A stretch of 64,000 nucleotides of DNA from Jeongeupia wiesaeckerbachi. Its GTDB lineage: Bacteria > Pseudomonadota > Gammaproteobacteria > Burkholderiales > Chitinibacteraceae. Made by a program: the position numbers and the translations under genes. The notes beneath the pieces are model-generated. The model did no database searches. It was not told the origin of the DNA and saw only the letters and a list, made by a program, of their open reading frames with translations. The stretch is from positions 1,054,001 to 1,118,000 of the forward strand of contig NZ_CP136946.1 of the NCBI RefSeq assembly GCF_050916355.1. The letters are read 5' to 3'. Shown here in pieces: positions 50,474 to 59,815 of the stretch; the stretch's first letter is position 1; each line of letters starts with the position of its first letter.

Positions 50474-51631
50474 GTGAGCCGGCTCGACGCGGTGCTTGCC
50501 CAGGAGATCGTTGCGCGGACGATGCGCATCATCGACTGCAACGTCAACGTCATGGACGAGCGCGGCACCATCATCGCCAGCGGCAACGCCGAGCGCATCG
50601 GCCAGCGGCACGAAGGCGCCCTGCTGGCGCTGGCGCAAACGCGCACCGTCGAAATCGACACCGCCACCGCCGACCGGCTGCAGGGCGTGCGCCCCGGCAT
50701 CAATCTGCCGCTGCATAACGAGGGCCGCATCGTCGGCGTCATCGGCCTGACCGGCGAGCCGGCGGCGGTACGCCAGTTCGGCGAGCTGGTGCGGGTGACC
50801 GCGGAAATGACGCTCGAACAGGCGCGACTGACCCGACTGCTGGCGCGCGACACCCGGCTGCGCGAAGAACTGGTGCTCGAGCTGGTGCGCACCGAGACCC
50901 CCGACGCGACGCTGACCGACTGGGCCCGCCAGCTCGGCGTCGATCTGGCCGCGCCGCGCGTCGCCGCGGTGATCGAGATCGACAGCGGCGAGCTGGGCGT
51001 CGATGCAGCGTTCAACGAGCTGCAACGGCTGCAGACCCTGCTGACCACGCCCGAGCGCGACAACCTGATCGCCACGGTGTCGCTGTCCGAAGTCGTCGTA
51101 CTCAAACCGGTGGTCGAACGCGGCGGCCGCTGGGACTACAACTCGCACCGCGACCGCGTCTGGCAGCTGCTGGCGCGGATGCGCGCCGAAAGCGCGCTGG
51201 GCGTGCGCATCGCGCTCGGCAACTACTTTGCCGGTGCCGGCGGCCTCGCCCGCTCGTACCGGACCGCGGCCACGGCCTTGCGGCTCGGCCGCCGCCGCGA
51301 TCCGAATGCCCGCGCCTACTTCTATCAGGATCTGGCGCTGCCGGTGCTGCTCGAAGGCCTGCATCACAGCTGGCAAGCGGCCGAGCTGGCGCGGCCGCTG
51401 GTACAGCTGGCGCAGGTCGACACGCACGGCCAGCTGCGCGACACGCTGCTGGCCTGGTTCGGCAACGATATGCACCCGGGGCGGACCGCGCAGGCGCTCG
51501 ACATCCACCGCAATACCCTCGACTACCGGCTGACCCGCATCGCCGACATCACCGGTTTGGTGCTCGGCCGCACCGACGACCGGATGCTGCTGTACATCGC
51601 CTTGCAGCTTGATCTGACCCGCCCGAGCTGA
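50474..51631 (+). CDS. cdaR: CdaR-family (sugar diacid) transcriptional regulator
   Basis: 385 residues from the GTG at 50474, the same length as E. coli CdaR. The N-terminal diacid-recognition domain (about 1-135, including VMDERGTIIASGN) is followed by a central domain and a C-terminal helix-turn-helix (DIHRNTLDYRLTRIADITGL). CdaR activates genes for uptake and breakdown of glucarate, galactarate and glycerate. The next two genes, a GntP-type permease and a glycerate kinase, fit as its targets. Confidence 0.9.
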   Translation: MSRLDAVLAQEIVARTMRIIDCNVNVMDERGTIIASGNAERIGQRHEGALLALAQTRTVEIDTATADRLQGVRPGINLPLHNEGRIVGVIGLTGEPAAVRQFGELVRVTAEMTLEQARLTRLLARDTRLREELVLELVRTETPDATLTDWARQLGVDLAAPRVAAVIEIDSGELGVDAAFNELQRLQTLLTTPERDNLIATVSLSEVVVLKPVVERGGRWDYNSHRDRVWQLLARMRAESALGVRIALGNYFAGAGGLARSYRTAATALRLGRRRDPNARAYFYQDLALPVLLEGLHHSWQAAELARPLVQLAQVDTHGQLRDTLLAWFGNDMHPGRTAQALDIHRNTLDYRLTRIADITGLVLGRTDDRMLLYIALQLDLTRPS

Positions 51632-51678
51632 TTTTCGTCCGTTCGCCAGAAATACGCCCAAATATTCCATTCGGATTT

Positions 51679-51690
51679 GTGCAATCGCAC
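51679..51690. promoter_or_regulatory. Small inverted repeat before the permease gene, possible CdaR site
   Basis: GTGC-AATC-GCAC, 75-86 bases before the permease ATG, in the 134-base gap after cdaR. The site is symmetric and well placed for an activator, but I know of no consensus firm enough to assign it. Confidence 0.3.
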
Positions 51691-51765
51691 GAAGACGTAG
51701 TCGAATTTTCCGCACTACCATTTGCTTACAGCTTTGCCCCACAACTGTGCATGGGAGTCGGAACA

Positions 51766-53025
51766 ATGGAAGTCACCACCCTCGGCGCGCTAGCGGCGCT
51801 TGTCGTCGCTATCGGCCTGATCCTCAAGAAAGTCCCGCCCGCCTACGGCATGATCGTCGGCGCCCTCGTCGGCGGCCTGGTCGGCGGCGTCGACATCACC
51901 TCGACCGTCGAACTGATGATGGGCGGCGCCAAGGGCATCATCCCGGCGGTGCTGCGGATTCTGGCCGCCGGTGTGCTTGCCGGCGTACTGATCGAATCCG
52001 GCGCAGCCGCAGCGATCGCCGAAACCATCGTCAAGAAACTCGGCGAAACCCGGGCGCTGCTGGCGCTGGCCGTCGCAACGATGATCCTCACCGCCGTCGG
52101 CGTCTTCATCGACGTGGCCGTGATCACCGTGGCGCCGATCGCACTGGCGATCGCCCGCCGTGCCGATCTGTCGAAAATGGCGATCCTGCTGGCGATGATC
52201 GGTGGCGGCAAGGCCGGCAACGTGATGAGCCCGAACCCGAACGCGATCGCCGCGGCCGATACCTTCCACCTGCCCCTGACCAGCGTGATGGCCGCCGGCG
52301 TCATTCCGGGCCTGTTCGGCCTCGTCGCCGCCTACCTGATCGCCAAGCGGCTGATCAAGCGCGGCAGCATGGTGCAGGAATCCGAAGTGATCCAGCACGA
52401 CCACGGCAGCCTGCCGTCGTTCGGCGCCGCGCTGGTCGCGCCGGTCGTCGCCATCGTGCTCTTGGCCTTGCGCCCGCTGTTCGGCATCAAGATCGACCCG
52501 ATGATCGCCCTGCCGCTCGGCGGTCTGCTCGGCGCGCTGGCGATGGGCAAGTTCAAGAACAGCAATGCCTACGCCGTCGCCGGTCTGGGCCGGATGGCGC
52601 CGGTGGCGATCATGCTGCTCGGTACCGGTACGCTCGCCGGCATCATCGGCGCCTCGCACCTGAAAACCGTGCTGATCGACGTGCTGCAGGCGTCCGGCCT
52701 GCCCGCCTATGTGCTGGCGCCGGTCTCCGGTGCGCTGATGTCGCTGGCGACCGCGTCGACGACCGCCGGTACCGTCGTCGCTTCGCAGGTATTCAGCAGC
52801 ACGCTGCTTGAACTCGGCGTGCCGGCCCTTGCTGCCGCCGCGATGATCCACAGCGGTGCGACGGTGTTCGACCACATGCCGCACGGCAGCTTCTTCCACG
52901 CCACCGGCGGCGCCGTGAACATGAGCATCAGCGAACGCCTCAAGGTCATTCCGTACGAAACCGCGGTCGGCCTCGTGATCACCATCGTGTCGACGCTGAT
53001 CTTCGGCGTATTCAAAATCTTCTGA
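51766..53025 (+). CDS. GntP-family permease, probably for glycerate
   Basis: 419 residues, very hydrophobic, about twelve membrane segments. GGGKAGNVMSPNPNAIAAAD and ATASTTAGTVVASQ resemble the conserved loops of the gluconate:H+ symporter (GntP) superfamily. The genetic setting (cdaR before, glycerate 2-kinase after) suggests glycerate or a sugar acid as substrate. I chose the ATG at 51766; another in-frame ATG lies five codons upstream. Confidence 0.85.
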   Translation: MEVTTLGALAALVVAIGLILKKVPPAYGMIVGALVGGLVGGVDITSTVELMMGGAKGIIPAVLRILAAGVLAGVLIESGAAAAIAETIVKKLGETRALLALAVATMILTAVGVFIDVAVITVAPIALAIARRADLSKMAILLAMIGGGKAGNVMSPNPNAIAAADTFHLPLTSVMAAGVIPGLFGLVAAYLIAKRLIKRGSMVQESEVIQHDHGSLPSFGAALVAPVVAIVLLALRPLFGIKIDPMIALPLGGLLGALAMGKFKNSNAYAVAGLGRMAPVAIMLLGTGTLAGIIGASHLKTVLIDVLQASGLPAYVLAPVSGALMSLATASTTAGTVVASQVFSSTLLELGVPALAAAAMIHSGATVFDHMPHGSFFHATGGAVNMSISERLKVIPYETAVGLVITIVSTLIFGVFKIF

Positions 53026-53045
53026 GCTTGTTGAGATCCATGATC

Positions 53046-54185
53046 ATGAAAATCGTCATCGCCCCCGATTCATACAAGGAAAGCCTGTCGGCGCTCGACG
53101 TCGCGATCAATATCGAAGCCGGCATGCGCGAAGTCTGGCCCGACGCCGACTACGTGAAGCTGCCGGTAGCCGACGGCGGTGAAGGCACCGTCGACGCGAT
53201 GGTCGCCGCCACCGGCGGCAAGCTGATCGACGTCAGCGTCACCGGCCCGCTCGGTGACTGCGTCGGCGCCTTCTACGGCCTGTCAGGCGACGGCCAGACC
53301 GCCATCATCGAAATGGCCGCCGCCAGCGGCCTGGCGCTGGTGCCGTCCAGCCTGCGCAATCCGCTGCAGACGACAACTTACGGCACCGGCGAGCTGATCC
53401 GCGCCGCGCTCGACGCCGGCGCCCGCCGCTTCATCATCGGCATCGGCGGCAGCGCCACCAATGACGGCGGCGCCGGCATGGTGCAGGCGCTCGGCGCCCG
53501 GCTGCTCGACCGCGACGGCCGCGAGCTCGGCTTCGGCGGCGGACAACTGGCGCGGCTGGCGCTGATCGACATCTCGGGTCTCGACCCGCGGCTCAAGGAC
53601 TGCCGGATCGACGTCGCCTGCGACGTCAACAATCCGCTCACCGGCCCCAAGGGCGCCTCGCAGGTGTTCGGCCCGCAGAAAGGCGCCACGCCCGAGATCG
53701 TCGCCCAGCTCGACGCCAACCTCGCGCACTACGCCAGCATCATCGGCCACGATCTCGGCATCCACGTCGACACCGTCCCGGGTGCCGGCGCAGCCGGCGG
53801 CATGGGCGCGGCGATGCTGGCGTTCTTCAAGGCGACGCTGCGCCCCGGCATCGAGATCGTCATGGAAGCGGTCGGCCTCGACGCCATCGTCGCCGACGCC
53901 GATCTGGTCATCACCGGCGAGGGCCGCATCGACAGCCAGACCATCCACGGCAAGACGCCGATCGGCGTCGCCCGCGTCGCCAAGCGCCACGGCAAACCGG
54001 TGATCGGCATCGCCGGCTGCCTGACTCCCGACGTCGGCGTCGTCCACGCCCACGGCATCGACGCGGTGTTCAGCGTGCTCTACCACGCCTGCGACGTCGA
54101 AGAGGCGCTGGCCAAGGCCGCCGACAACGTCAAGCTGGCGTCGCGCAACGTCGCTGCGGCACTGCAGATCGGTCGCAGCCTGTAG
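53046..54185 (+). CDS. garK: Glycerate 2-kinase
   Basis: 379 residues from MKIVIAPDSYKESLSALDV; two earlier in-frame ATGs (53040 and nearby) are alternatives. The sequence follows E. coli GarK/GlxK closely: VADGGEGTVDAM, GIGGSATNDGGAGM, GPQKGATPE and ITGEGRIDSQTIHGK. It phosphorylates D-glycerate to 2-phosphoglycerate, which enters glycolysis. It is the last gene of the operon, 20 bases after the permease, with a terminator 15 bases beyond. Confidence 0.95.
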   Translation: MKIVIAPDSYKESLSALDVAINIEAGMREVWPDADYVKLPVADGGEGTVDAMVAATGGKLIDVSVTGPLGDCVGAFYGLSGDGQTAIIEMAAASGLALVPSSLRNPLQTTTYGTGELIRAALDAGARRFIIGIGGSATNDGGAGMVQALGARLLDRDGRELGFGGGQLARLALIDISGLDPRLKDCRIDVACDVNNPLTGPKGASQVFGPQKGATPEIVAQLDANLAHYASIIGHDLGIHVDTVPGAGAAGGMGAAMLAFFKATLRPGIEIVMEAVGLDAIVADADLVITGEGRIDSQTIHGKTPIGVARVAKRHGKPVIGIAGCLTPDVGVVHAHGIDAVFSVLYHACDVEEALAKAADNVKLASRNVAAALQIGRSL

Positions 54186-54199
54186 GCTGCCGCAAACAA

Positions 54200-54228
54200 A
54201 AACGGCGCCCGAGGGCGCCGTTTTTTTT
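54200..54228 (+). terminator. Rho-independent terminator after garK
   Basis: AACGGCGCCC-GA-GGGCGCCG followed by eight T. The left flank AAACAAAAA also gives a T-run on the other strand, so it serves the convergent nagZ as well. Confidence 0.9.
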
Positions 54229-54242
54229 GGCCTTGCCGAGAC

Positions 54243-55781
54243 TTATCGGCCGAGCAGCTTGTTGACCACCGGCTCCAGCGCCGGCGGACGGCAGCCGAAG
54301 CTGGCACAGCGGCCGCGGGCCTGCGGCGCCAGATCCATATCGTAAGGCTGGCGACCCGCCACTACCCACAGCTTGTCCTGCGGCAGCGCCTTGATCAGCC
54401 GTTGCTGGCCTTCGACCAGCGCAGCGTTGTACGTCTGCAGCACGACCTGCTCCGCACCTTGGGCAAAGGCGATGGCACCATCAACCTCTTCCGGCAGCGC
54501 TTCGGCCGACAAGGCGTATTCGCGAATCTGCACGCCAGCTTCTTCGAAGGCCGGCAGCATCGAGCTACGCGGTTCCTTGTTGCGCGCGATGGCGACTTCG
54601 TCGATTTCCGAGCGCGAGCGCACTTCGACGGTAATCAGCGTCACCGGCTTGCTGGTATCGAGCGGCTGGAAGTCGCCCTGAACCTGCAGCGCGGCGGCCT
54701 GAACCTTGCGCGCCAGCGCCAGCGCCTCGGGCTTCATCAGCCCTTGCGGCTGCACCGGGGCGCTTTGCCATTCCTGCACGGCCTTGCTGCGCTTCAGTAC
54801 CATCACGCGAGCCAATGCCTCGTCGATGCGCGCTTCGGCGATGTCGCCACGCTCGACCGCCTGCATCACCGCTTCGACGGCGGCCTGCTGACGTTCCTCA
54901 AGGTGCGACACCAGCACGATGTCCGCGCCAGCCTGCAGCGTGCCGATGGCACCGCTGGCCACGCCGACGCCTGCGGAAATTGCAGCCATTTCCAGACAGT
55001 CGGAAATCACCACGCCCTGATAGCCCATTTCTTCGCGCAGCAGGCCGGTCAGCACGTTCTTGGACAGCGTCGCCGGCATTGACTCGTCCGGCTCGATCGC
55101 CGGGAAAGCCACGTGTGCGGTCATGATCGCGTCGATACCGGCTTCGATCGCGGCCTGGAACGGCGCCAGTTCGACGGCCTTCAGCCGGGCCTTGTCGTGC
55201 GGCACGACCGACATCGCGTAGTGCGAATCGGTGGCGGTATCGCCGTGACCCGGGAAGTGCTTGGCCGTGGCGATCACACCGGCATGCTGCAGGCCACGCA
55301 CCGCGGCCAGACCATAAGTGATCACCGTTTCGGCGTCCTCGCCGTACGCACGCACGCCGATGACCGGATTGAGCGGGTTGTTGTTGACGTCGAGCACCGG
55401 CGCCAGATTCATGTTGATGCCGATCTGGCGCATTTCATCGCCGCTGATCTGAGTCAGCTTTTCACAGTCGGCCGTCGAACCCGCTGCCTGGAATGCCATG
55501 GCGGCCGGAATCGGCGTCACGCCTTGCTCAACGCGCATGACCATGCCGCCTTCCTGATCGAGTGCAATCAGCAGCGGAATATCGCTGACTTCTGCATTCA
55601 CTTCCTGCAGTTGTCGACAGAGCTTGGCAATTTGTGCCGGCGTATGCACATTGCGACGAAACAGAATTACGCCACCGACCCGTTGCTCGCGAATCATCCG
55701 GGTAATGTGATCATTCACTTCCAGAGCATCAAAACCAACCATGAACAATTGGCCGACTTTGCTACGCAATTCGTGATTCAT
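54243..55781 (-). CDS. nagZ: Beta-N-acetylhexosaminidase, GH3 family (two-domain NagZ type)
   Basis: 512 residues. N-terminal GH3 barrel (about 1-330) with the flexible-loop acid/base dyad KHFPGHGDTATDSH and the nucleophile Asp in VVISDCLEMAAI. A second alpha/beta domain (about 345-512) ends FGCRPPALEPVVNKLLG. Proteobacterial NagZ is normally a single domain of about 340 residues; this longer form is like Bacillus NagZ. There is no signal peptide, so it acts in the cytoplasm, on muropeptides or on chitin-derived disaccharides. The ATG at 55781 has GAGGAAGAG upstream. Confidence 0.88.
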   Translation of the reverse strand: MNHELRSKVGQLFMVGFDALEVNDHITRMIREQRVGGVILFRRNVHTPAQIAKLCRQLQEVNAEVSDIPLLIALDQEGGMVMRVEQGVTPIPAAMAFQAAGSTADCEKLTQISGDEMRQIGINMNLAPVLDVNNNPLNPVIGVRAYGEDAETVITYGLAAVRGLQHAGVIATAKHFPGHGDTATDSHYAMSVVPHDKARLKAVELAPFQAAIEAGIDAIMTAHVAFPAIEPDESMPATLSKNVLTGLLREEMGYQGVVISDCLEMAAISAGVGVASGAIGTLQAGADIVLVSHLEERQQAAVEAVMQAVERGDIAEARIDEALARVMVLKRSKAVQEWQSAPVQPQGLMKPEALALARKVQAAALQVQGDFQPLDTSKPVTLITVEVRSRSEIDEVAIARNKEPRSSMLPAFEEAGVQIREYALSAEALPEEVDGAIAFAQGAEQVVLQTYNAALVEGQQRLIKALPQDKLWVVAGRQPYDMDLAPQARGRCASFGCRPPALEPVVNKLLGR

Positions 55782-55952
55782 AGACTCTTCCTCTGATTGC
55801 CGACAGCCGTCGGTCATATTTATTGATCACATGCATATCCAACATAGCAATCTGAGCAAAACGTGTTGTGTTTTGCCAGCAACACCATCCGGCACCAACG
55901 TCGATCGACGCCCAGATTGCCCCCGTCCGAGACCCGATACGGCAATCCGGCG

Positions 55953-56960
55953 CTAGTCTGGCCAGACGTCCAGACCCAGCAGTTTCCGGCCCAGCGGCGT
56001 AAGCTGAGCTGGTCCGTAACGTTGGGCTTCCGGTTGTTTGGCATCGCCGATAAACGTGACATTGGTGTCAGGGTGAACAACATCCTGATACCAGCTGATG
56101 CGTTGCTTTCTGAGTGTAGCATGGTCCATCAGGGCCGGCGTCATCGTCACGTACTGCACTGAGCGCACCTTGTCCTGGCTTACATTCCTTGCAATACCGT
56201 GCAACAACAGGCCATTGAAGATCAACAGGTCACCGGCCTCCATCTTCGGCTTTGCTACCGGATATTGACTGTATTCCGCCGGATCGGGATTGGTCGGATG
56301 GCTGTCGTGAGCCCGGCCTTTGCGCCATTCCTCGAGGTGATGGAATAAATCCGGTGAGCACTGAAAGCCGCCGGTTTCATCTTCGGTATCGGTCAGCTGA
56401 ATCAGGCCCTGCACCCGCAATGGCAATACCGGTGCATTGATATCGATATCCCAGTGAATGAATGAGCCCCATTCGGCACGATTGCCCACCGTCGGGAAAT
56501 TGAGATTGACCCGGTCGACGGATACCCACAGCGCCTCCATATCCCAGATATCGACAAAGGCATCATAAACGCGCTGGCTGGTCCGGTTATCCCACAGCAA
56601 CTGGTGGTGATACATCTCCACCATGCCCTTGGCATACAACTCCTTTTCCCACGACCAGCCTTCCTTGAAATCGCTGTCCGGGCGCAGCCAGGACTCCGGG
56701 CGCTGCGGGTCCTTGCCGGCAAACTCCCACACCTGGGCGAGGGTATCCAGCGCCGTCTGGCGCGGTACGGCCTGCTTGATCACGACGTAACCGTTGCGCC
56801 GCCAGAAGGCCAGATCTTCCTCGGAGAGCACCCGCAGCGGCAGCTGCTTGTCCAGCTGGTGCAAGGGCGTGGGATAGTAATAGTTCTCGGCGTCGCGGCT
56901 CACCATCGTGCGCGGACCGCCGCTGTGGAATTCGGGAAGGACTTCAATAGGCTTGTTCAT
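55953..56960 (-). CDS. Phytanoyl-CoA dioxygenase (PhyH)-family Fe(II)/2-oxoglutarate oxygenase
   Basis: 335 residues. The double-stranded beta-helix iron ligands are visible as His169-x-Asp171 in FIHWDIDI and His254 in LLLHGIARN, and Arg266 in KVRSVQY would bind 2-oxoglutarate. PhyH enzymes in biosynthetic clusters hydroxylate or otherwise oxidise amino acids or finished products. It is the last gene of the natural-product cluster, 89 bases after the MATE gene. Substrate unknown; tailoring the peptide product is the natural guess. Confidence 0.85.
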   Translation of the reverse strand: MNKPIEVLPEFHSGGPRTMVSRDAENYYYPTPLHQLDKQLPLRVLSEEDLAFWRRNGYVVIKQAVPRQTALDTLAQVWEFAGKDPQRPESWLRPDSDFKEGWSWEKELYAKGMVEMYHHQLLWDNRTSQRVYDAFVDIWDMEALWVSVDRVNLNFPTVGNRAEWGSFIHWDIDINAPVLPLRVQGLIQLTDTEDETGGFQCSPDLFHHLEEWRKGRAHDSHPTNPDPAEYSQYPVAKPKMEAGDLLIFNGLLLHGIARNVSQDKVRSVQYVTMTPALMDHATLRKQRISWYQDVVHPDTNVTFIGDAKQPEAQRYGPAQLTPLGRKLLGLDVWPD

Positions 56961-57049
56961 TGCTCACATCCGACTGATCCACGCCTTCGCGTGGGGTTGG
57001 CGATCGTGCCGGCCGGCCATCGCATCGCGGCGGCCGGCCGCGTGTCGTG

Positions 57050-58405
57050 TTATTGCACTGCGAGATTGCGGACCCAGACGCCGCGCAACACGCGCTGGAT
57101 GGTCAGGAAGGCCTTGGCCAGCTCTTCGAGCAGGACCAGCGCGATCACGAAGGACACATCGAGCTTCATATAGATACCGGCCCACCACGCAACCGGAATG
57201 CCGACGCACCACAGGCCGAACTGGTCGATGAACATCGTGTACTTGATGTCGCCACCACTGCGCAGAATGCCGATGATGCCGACGAAGTTGATCACCTTCA
57301 GGCAAAGGCCGAAGGCCATGATGCTCAATACGCCCTGCGCCGCAGCCAGCGGCTCTTGCATGCCGTTGAGCAGCCAGACCAGTTGGCCGCTGAAGGCATA
57401 GGTGACCAGCGCCGCAAGCAGTGCCACCAGCGGCGACAACAGCAGGAAGGCGCGCGACTGTCCGCGAGCGCGATCGAGATTGTTCGCACCCAGTTCGTGA
57501 CCGAGCATGATGCTGGTCGCGGTCGACAGGCCGACGAAGGCCGACATCATCATCGCGTCGAACGGCGCCAGCAGGTTGATCACCGACAGCACATCGGTGC
57601 CCATGCGGCCGTAGATCGACTGGTACACGAAGAAACCCGCGCCCCAGATACCGTTGTGGATCGCCAGCGGAATGCCCTGCTTGAGGAAGCTGCCAAAGCT
57701 GGCAGCCTCGAAGGCCGCGGTGAAATGACGCCGGCCCGGCACCAGTTGCGGGTATTTCCTGAACAGCACCCACAGCAGCAGCGCCAGCTGGATCACCCGC
57801 GCGCAGCTGGTGCCCAGTGCCGAACCGGTCACGCCCATCGCCGGCAGGCCGGCAAAACCGTAGATGAACACGAAGTTCAGCACGATATTGCTCAGCACCG
57901 TCGCCAGCCCGATCCAGGTCGGCCACTTGGCTTCACCGGCGGAATGCAGCGCCGCTTCCACCGGCAGCACCAGCGCCGTGGAGAAATAGGAAAAACACGT
58001 GACCAGCAGGAAGGCCGACGACAGCTCGACAAGCTGCGCATCGGTGCTGGCCAGACCCATGATGTCTTCGGCGCTCGTCGCGCAGAAAATGATGATCGGC
58101 AGCACCATCACGCTGCAGCAGATCAGCGCCTGGCACAGGCAGCGCTTGAACTTGTCCATGTCCTGCGCGCCGAAATACTGCGCACCGTTGATGGAAAAGA
58201 TGCTCGACAGCGCCGACAGCAACAGGAAGGTGATCAAAAAGATCTTGCTGGCCAGGCCCACCGCCGCGATTTGCACCGAGCCAAGATGCGCCACCATGGC
58301 CGCATCCACCAGACCCAGCACCGAAAACAGCATGGTCTGCATTGAAATGGGGAGTGCAAGCTTGAATAGCTTCCTGAAAAAATCCCCATCGATATGGTTC
58401 AACAT
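57050..58405 (-). CDS. MATE family efflux transporter
   Basis: 451 residues, twelve predicted membrane segments in two homologous halves (each half with pattern LxVINLLAPFDAMMMSAFVG or ALPISMQTMLFSVLGLVDAA). MATE proteins export drugs, toxins or secondary metabolites using Na+ or H+ gradients. Its start overlaps the stop of the GT-A-like gene by seven bases, so it belongs to the natural-product operon and probably exports the product or gives self-protection. Confidence 0.9.
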   Translation of the reverse strand: MLNHIDGDFFRKLFKLALPISMQTMLFSVLGLVDAAMVAHLGSVQIAAVGLASKIFLITFLLLSALSSIFSINGAQYFGAQDMDKFKRCLCQALICCSVMVLPIIIFCATSAEDIMGLASTDAQLVELSSAFLLVTCFSYFSTALVLPVEAALHSAGEAKWPTWIGLATVLSNIVLNFVFIYGFAGLPAMGVTGSALGTSCARVIQLALLLWVLFRKYPQLVPGRRHFTAAFEAASFGSFLKQGIPLAIHNGIWGAGFFVYQSIYGRMGTDVLSVINLLAPFDAMMMSAFVGLSTATSIMLGHELGANNLDRARGQSRAFLLLSPLVALLAALVTYAFSGQLVWLLNGMQEPLAAAQGVLSIMAFGLCLKVINFVGIIGILRSGGDIKYTMFIDQFGLWCVGIPVAWWAGIYMKLDVSFVIALVLLEELAKAFLTIQRVLRGVWVRNLAVQ

Positions 58406-59757
58406 GGTGCCTCATCCTCTTTATTCATGTTTTCGTTATGCCGGAAACGCCGTTCCGGTCGGCTTGCATTGTCATGCAAGATGCGGGCCGCGTTCATCAG
58501 CGACGGCCAAACACGCGCAAGCGTTGCAAAATCGGTCACATCGCGGGAAAACTCGTCGAGCAATGCCTCGCGCCGGAGCTGCAACAGCGCGGCGAATTCG
58601 GCGAATTCATCGCCGAGGCAGCAATAGTTGTAAACGAGAATATCCAGCTTTTGCTGATTGACGCGTTGCAGCGGCGCAATCGGTCGTTCGAGATGGGCCC
58701 ACAGTGCCGATGGTATGACTTGCCGCCCGGCATCGAGCAAGGTCGCCGCATTGTCGCGTACAGCGGCAATGACATCGTGCAACCAGCTCATATACAGATA
58801 GTTCTTCACCATCCGGAACTGATAGTCGATAAAGCCTTCCGGCGTCCGGCGTTCATCGGTATAGAAATTGTCGATATGCCGGTTGTGGTGAATCACCGGC
58901 ATCTGCAACGCATCCATCAGGCTGAACAGGAAATAGTCGCTGCCGATCGTATACAGCGCGGGCGGCATCGGCACCTGGGTATGGATGCCCGAGAAGCAGA
59001 AATTGCACGCATCGATCAGGAAGCTGTGCGCATACGCCAATTCGACACGATCGGTTTCAAATCGTGATTGGCCATTGGCGATATAGGTTGCATCGACCCA
59101 GCGCCGCTTTTCGGCGTCATCCAGATGAAATGGCGCAAATTGGCCGAGAATCTGGTACGACGCCGCTTCATCGCGATCGAACATCGGCATCACGTCGATC
59201 GACGTTTCACCGACATAGGACGCGCCCACCATCTGGATCGGCCCGATCTCGTGCGCGGCGTCGATGACGACCTCGTCGACGGCCGGCAACGCCTGCCGGG
59301 CCGGCAGGCCGATGAAGCGCAGCTCGTTGTAGATCGGATAAACCGGCCGGCCCTGGCTGCTTTGATAGTGGCTGTCCGAATCACGCCGGTGCAGCGAACT
59401 GCAGCCGAAGTACTCGGCAAACAGGAACAGCCGGTTGGTCGCCGCGCCATACGACACGCCGTCCGGCTGCATCAGCGGCGCAATCGCCGCCTCGCTGCCG
59501 GCCTGTCGCAAGACGTCCGCCAGGATTTCGTCCTGCCGGCCGCGCGCCAGATGGATCAGGCGCACCAGCGGCGGCACCTGCAACTGGCTGACCATGGCCG
59601 CGTTGGCGGCAAACGCCGCCGGGTCGGACGTATCGGAGACAAGCACGCAGACTTCCAGATCAAACTCGCTGACGGCAAACGCCGCTTCGTCGACCAAGTT
59701 CCGGATGGCATTCGCGCATTCGCGATGCGTCGGCATCGCCAAGCATATTTTCTTCAT
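58399..59757 (-). CDS. GT-A glycosyltransferase-like protein of unknown function
   Basis: 452 residues. The N-terminus KKICLAMPTHRECANAIRNL has the form of a nucleotide-sugar-binding GT-A strand-loop. At about residue 125 SLHRRDSDSHYQ offers a DxD-like metal motif. Sequence after about residue 300 is helical and unrecognised. I do not know a named function. It lies between the NRPS gene (58 bases upstream) and the MATE gene (overlap), so it is probably part of the same pathway, for example adding a sugar or another group to the peptide. Confidence 0.6.
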   Translation of the reverse strand: MKKICLAMPTHRECANAIRNLVDEAAFAVSEFDLEVCVLVSDTSDPAAFAANAAMVSQLQVPPLVRLIHLARGRQDEILADVLRQAGSEAAIAPLMQPDGVSYGAATNRLFLFAEYFGCSSLHRRDSDSHYQSSQGRPVYPIYNELRFIGLPARQALPAVDEVVIDAAHEIGPIQMVGASYVGETSIDVMPMFDRDEAASYQILGQFAPFHLDDAEKRRWVDATYIANGQSRFETDRVELAYAHSFLIDACNFCFSGIHTQVPMPPALYTIGSDYFLFSLMDALQMPVIHHNRHIDNFYTDERRTPEGFIDYQFRMVKNYLYMSWLHDVIAAVRDNAATLLDAGRQVIPSALWAHLERPIAPLQRVNQQKLDILVYNYCCLGDEFAEFAALLQLRREALLDEFSRDVTDFATLARVWPSLMNAARILHDNASRPERRFRHNENMNKEDEAPC

Positions 59758-59815
59758 TGGGGACCACGCTCCTTGCCGTTCAAACCCGCAATCGGCATCG
59801 GCATCGGCATCGGCA

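Noticed and set aside
55782..55952. Possible small gene or regulatory RNA between nagZ and the PhyH gene
   Set aside because: Only short palindromes (for example CGTCGATCGACG) and an AT-rich patch are visible; nothing supports a gene.
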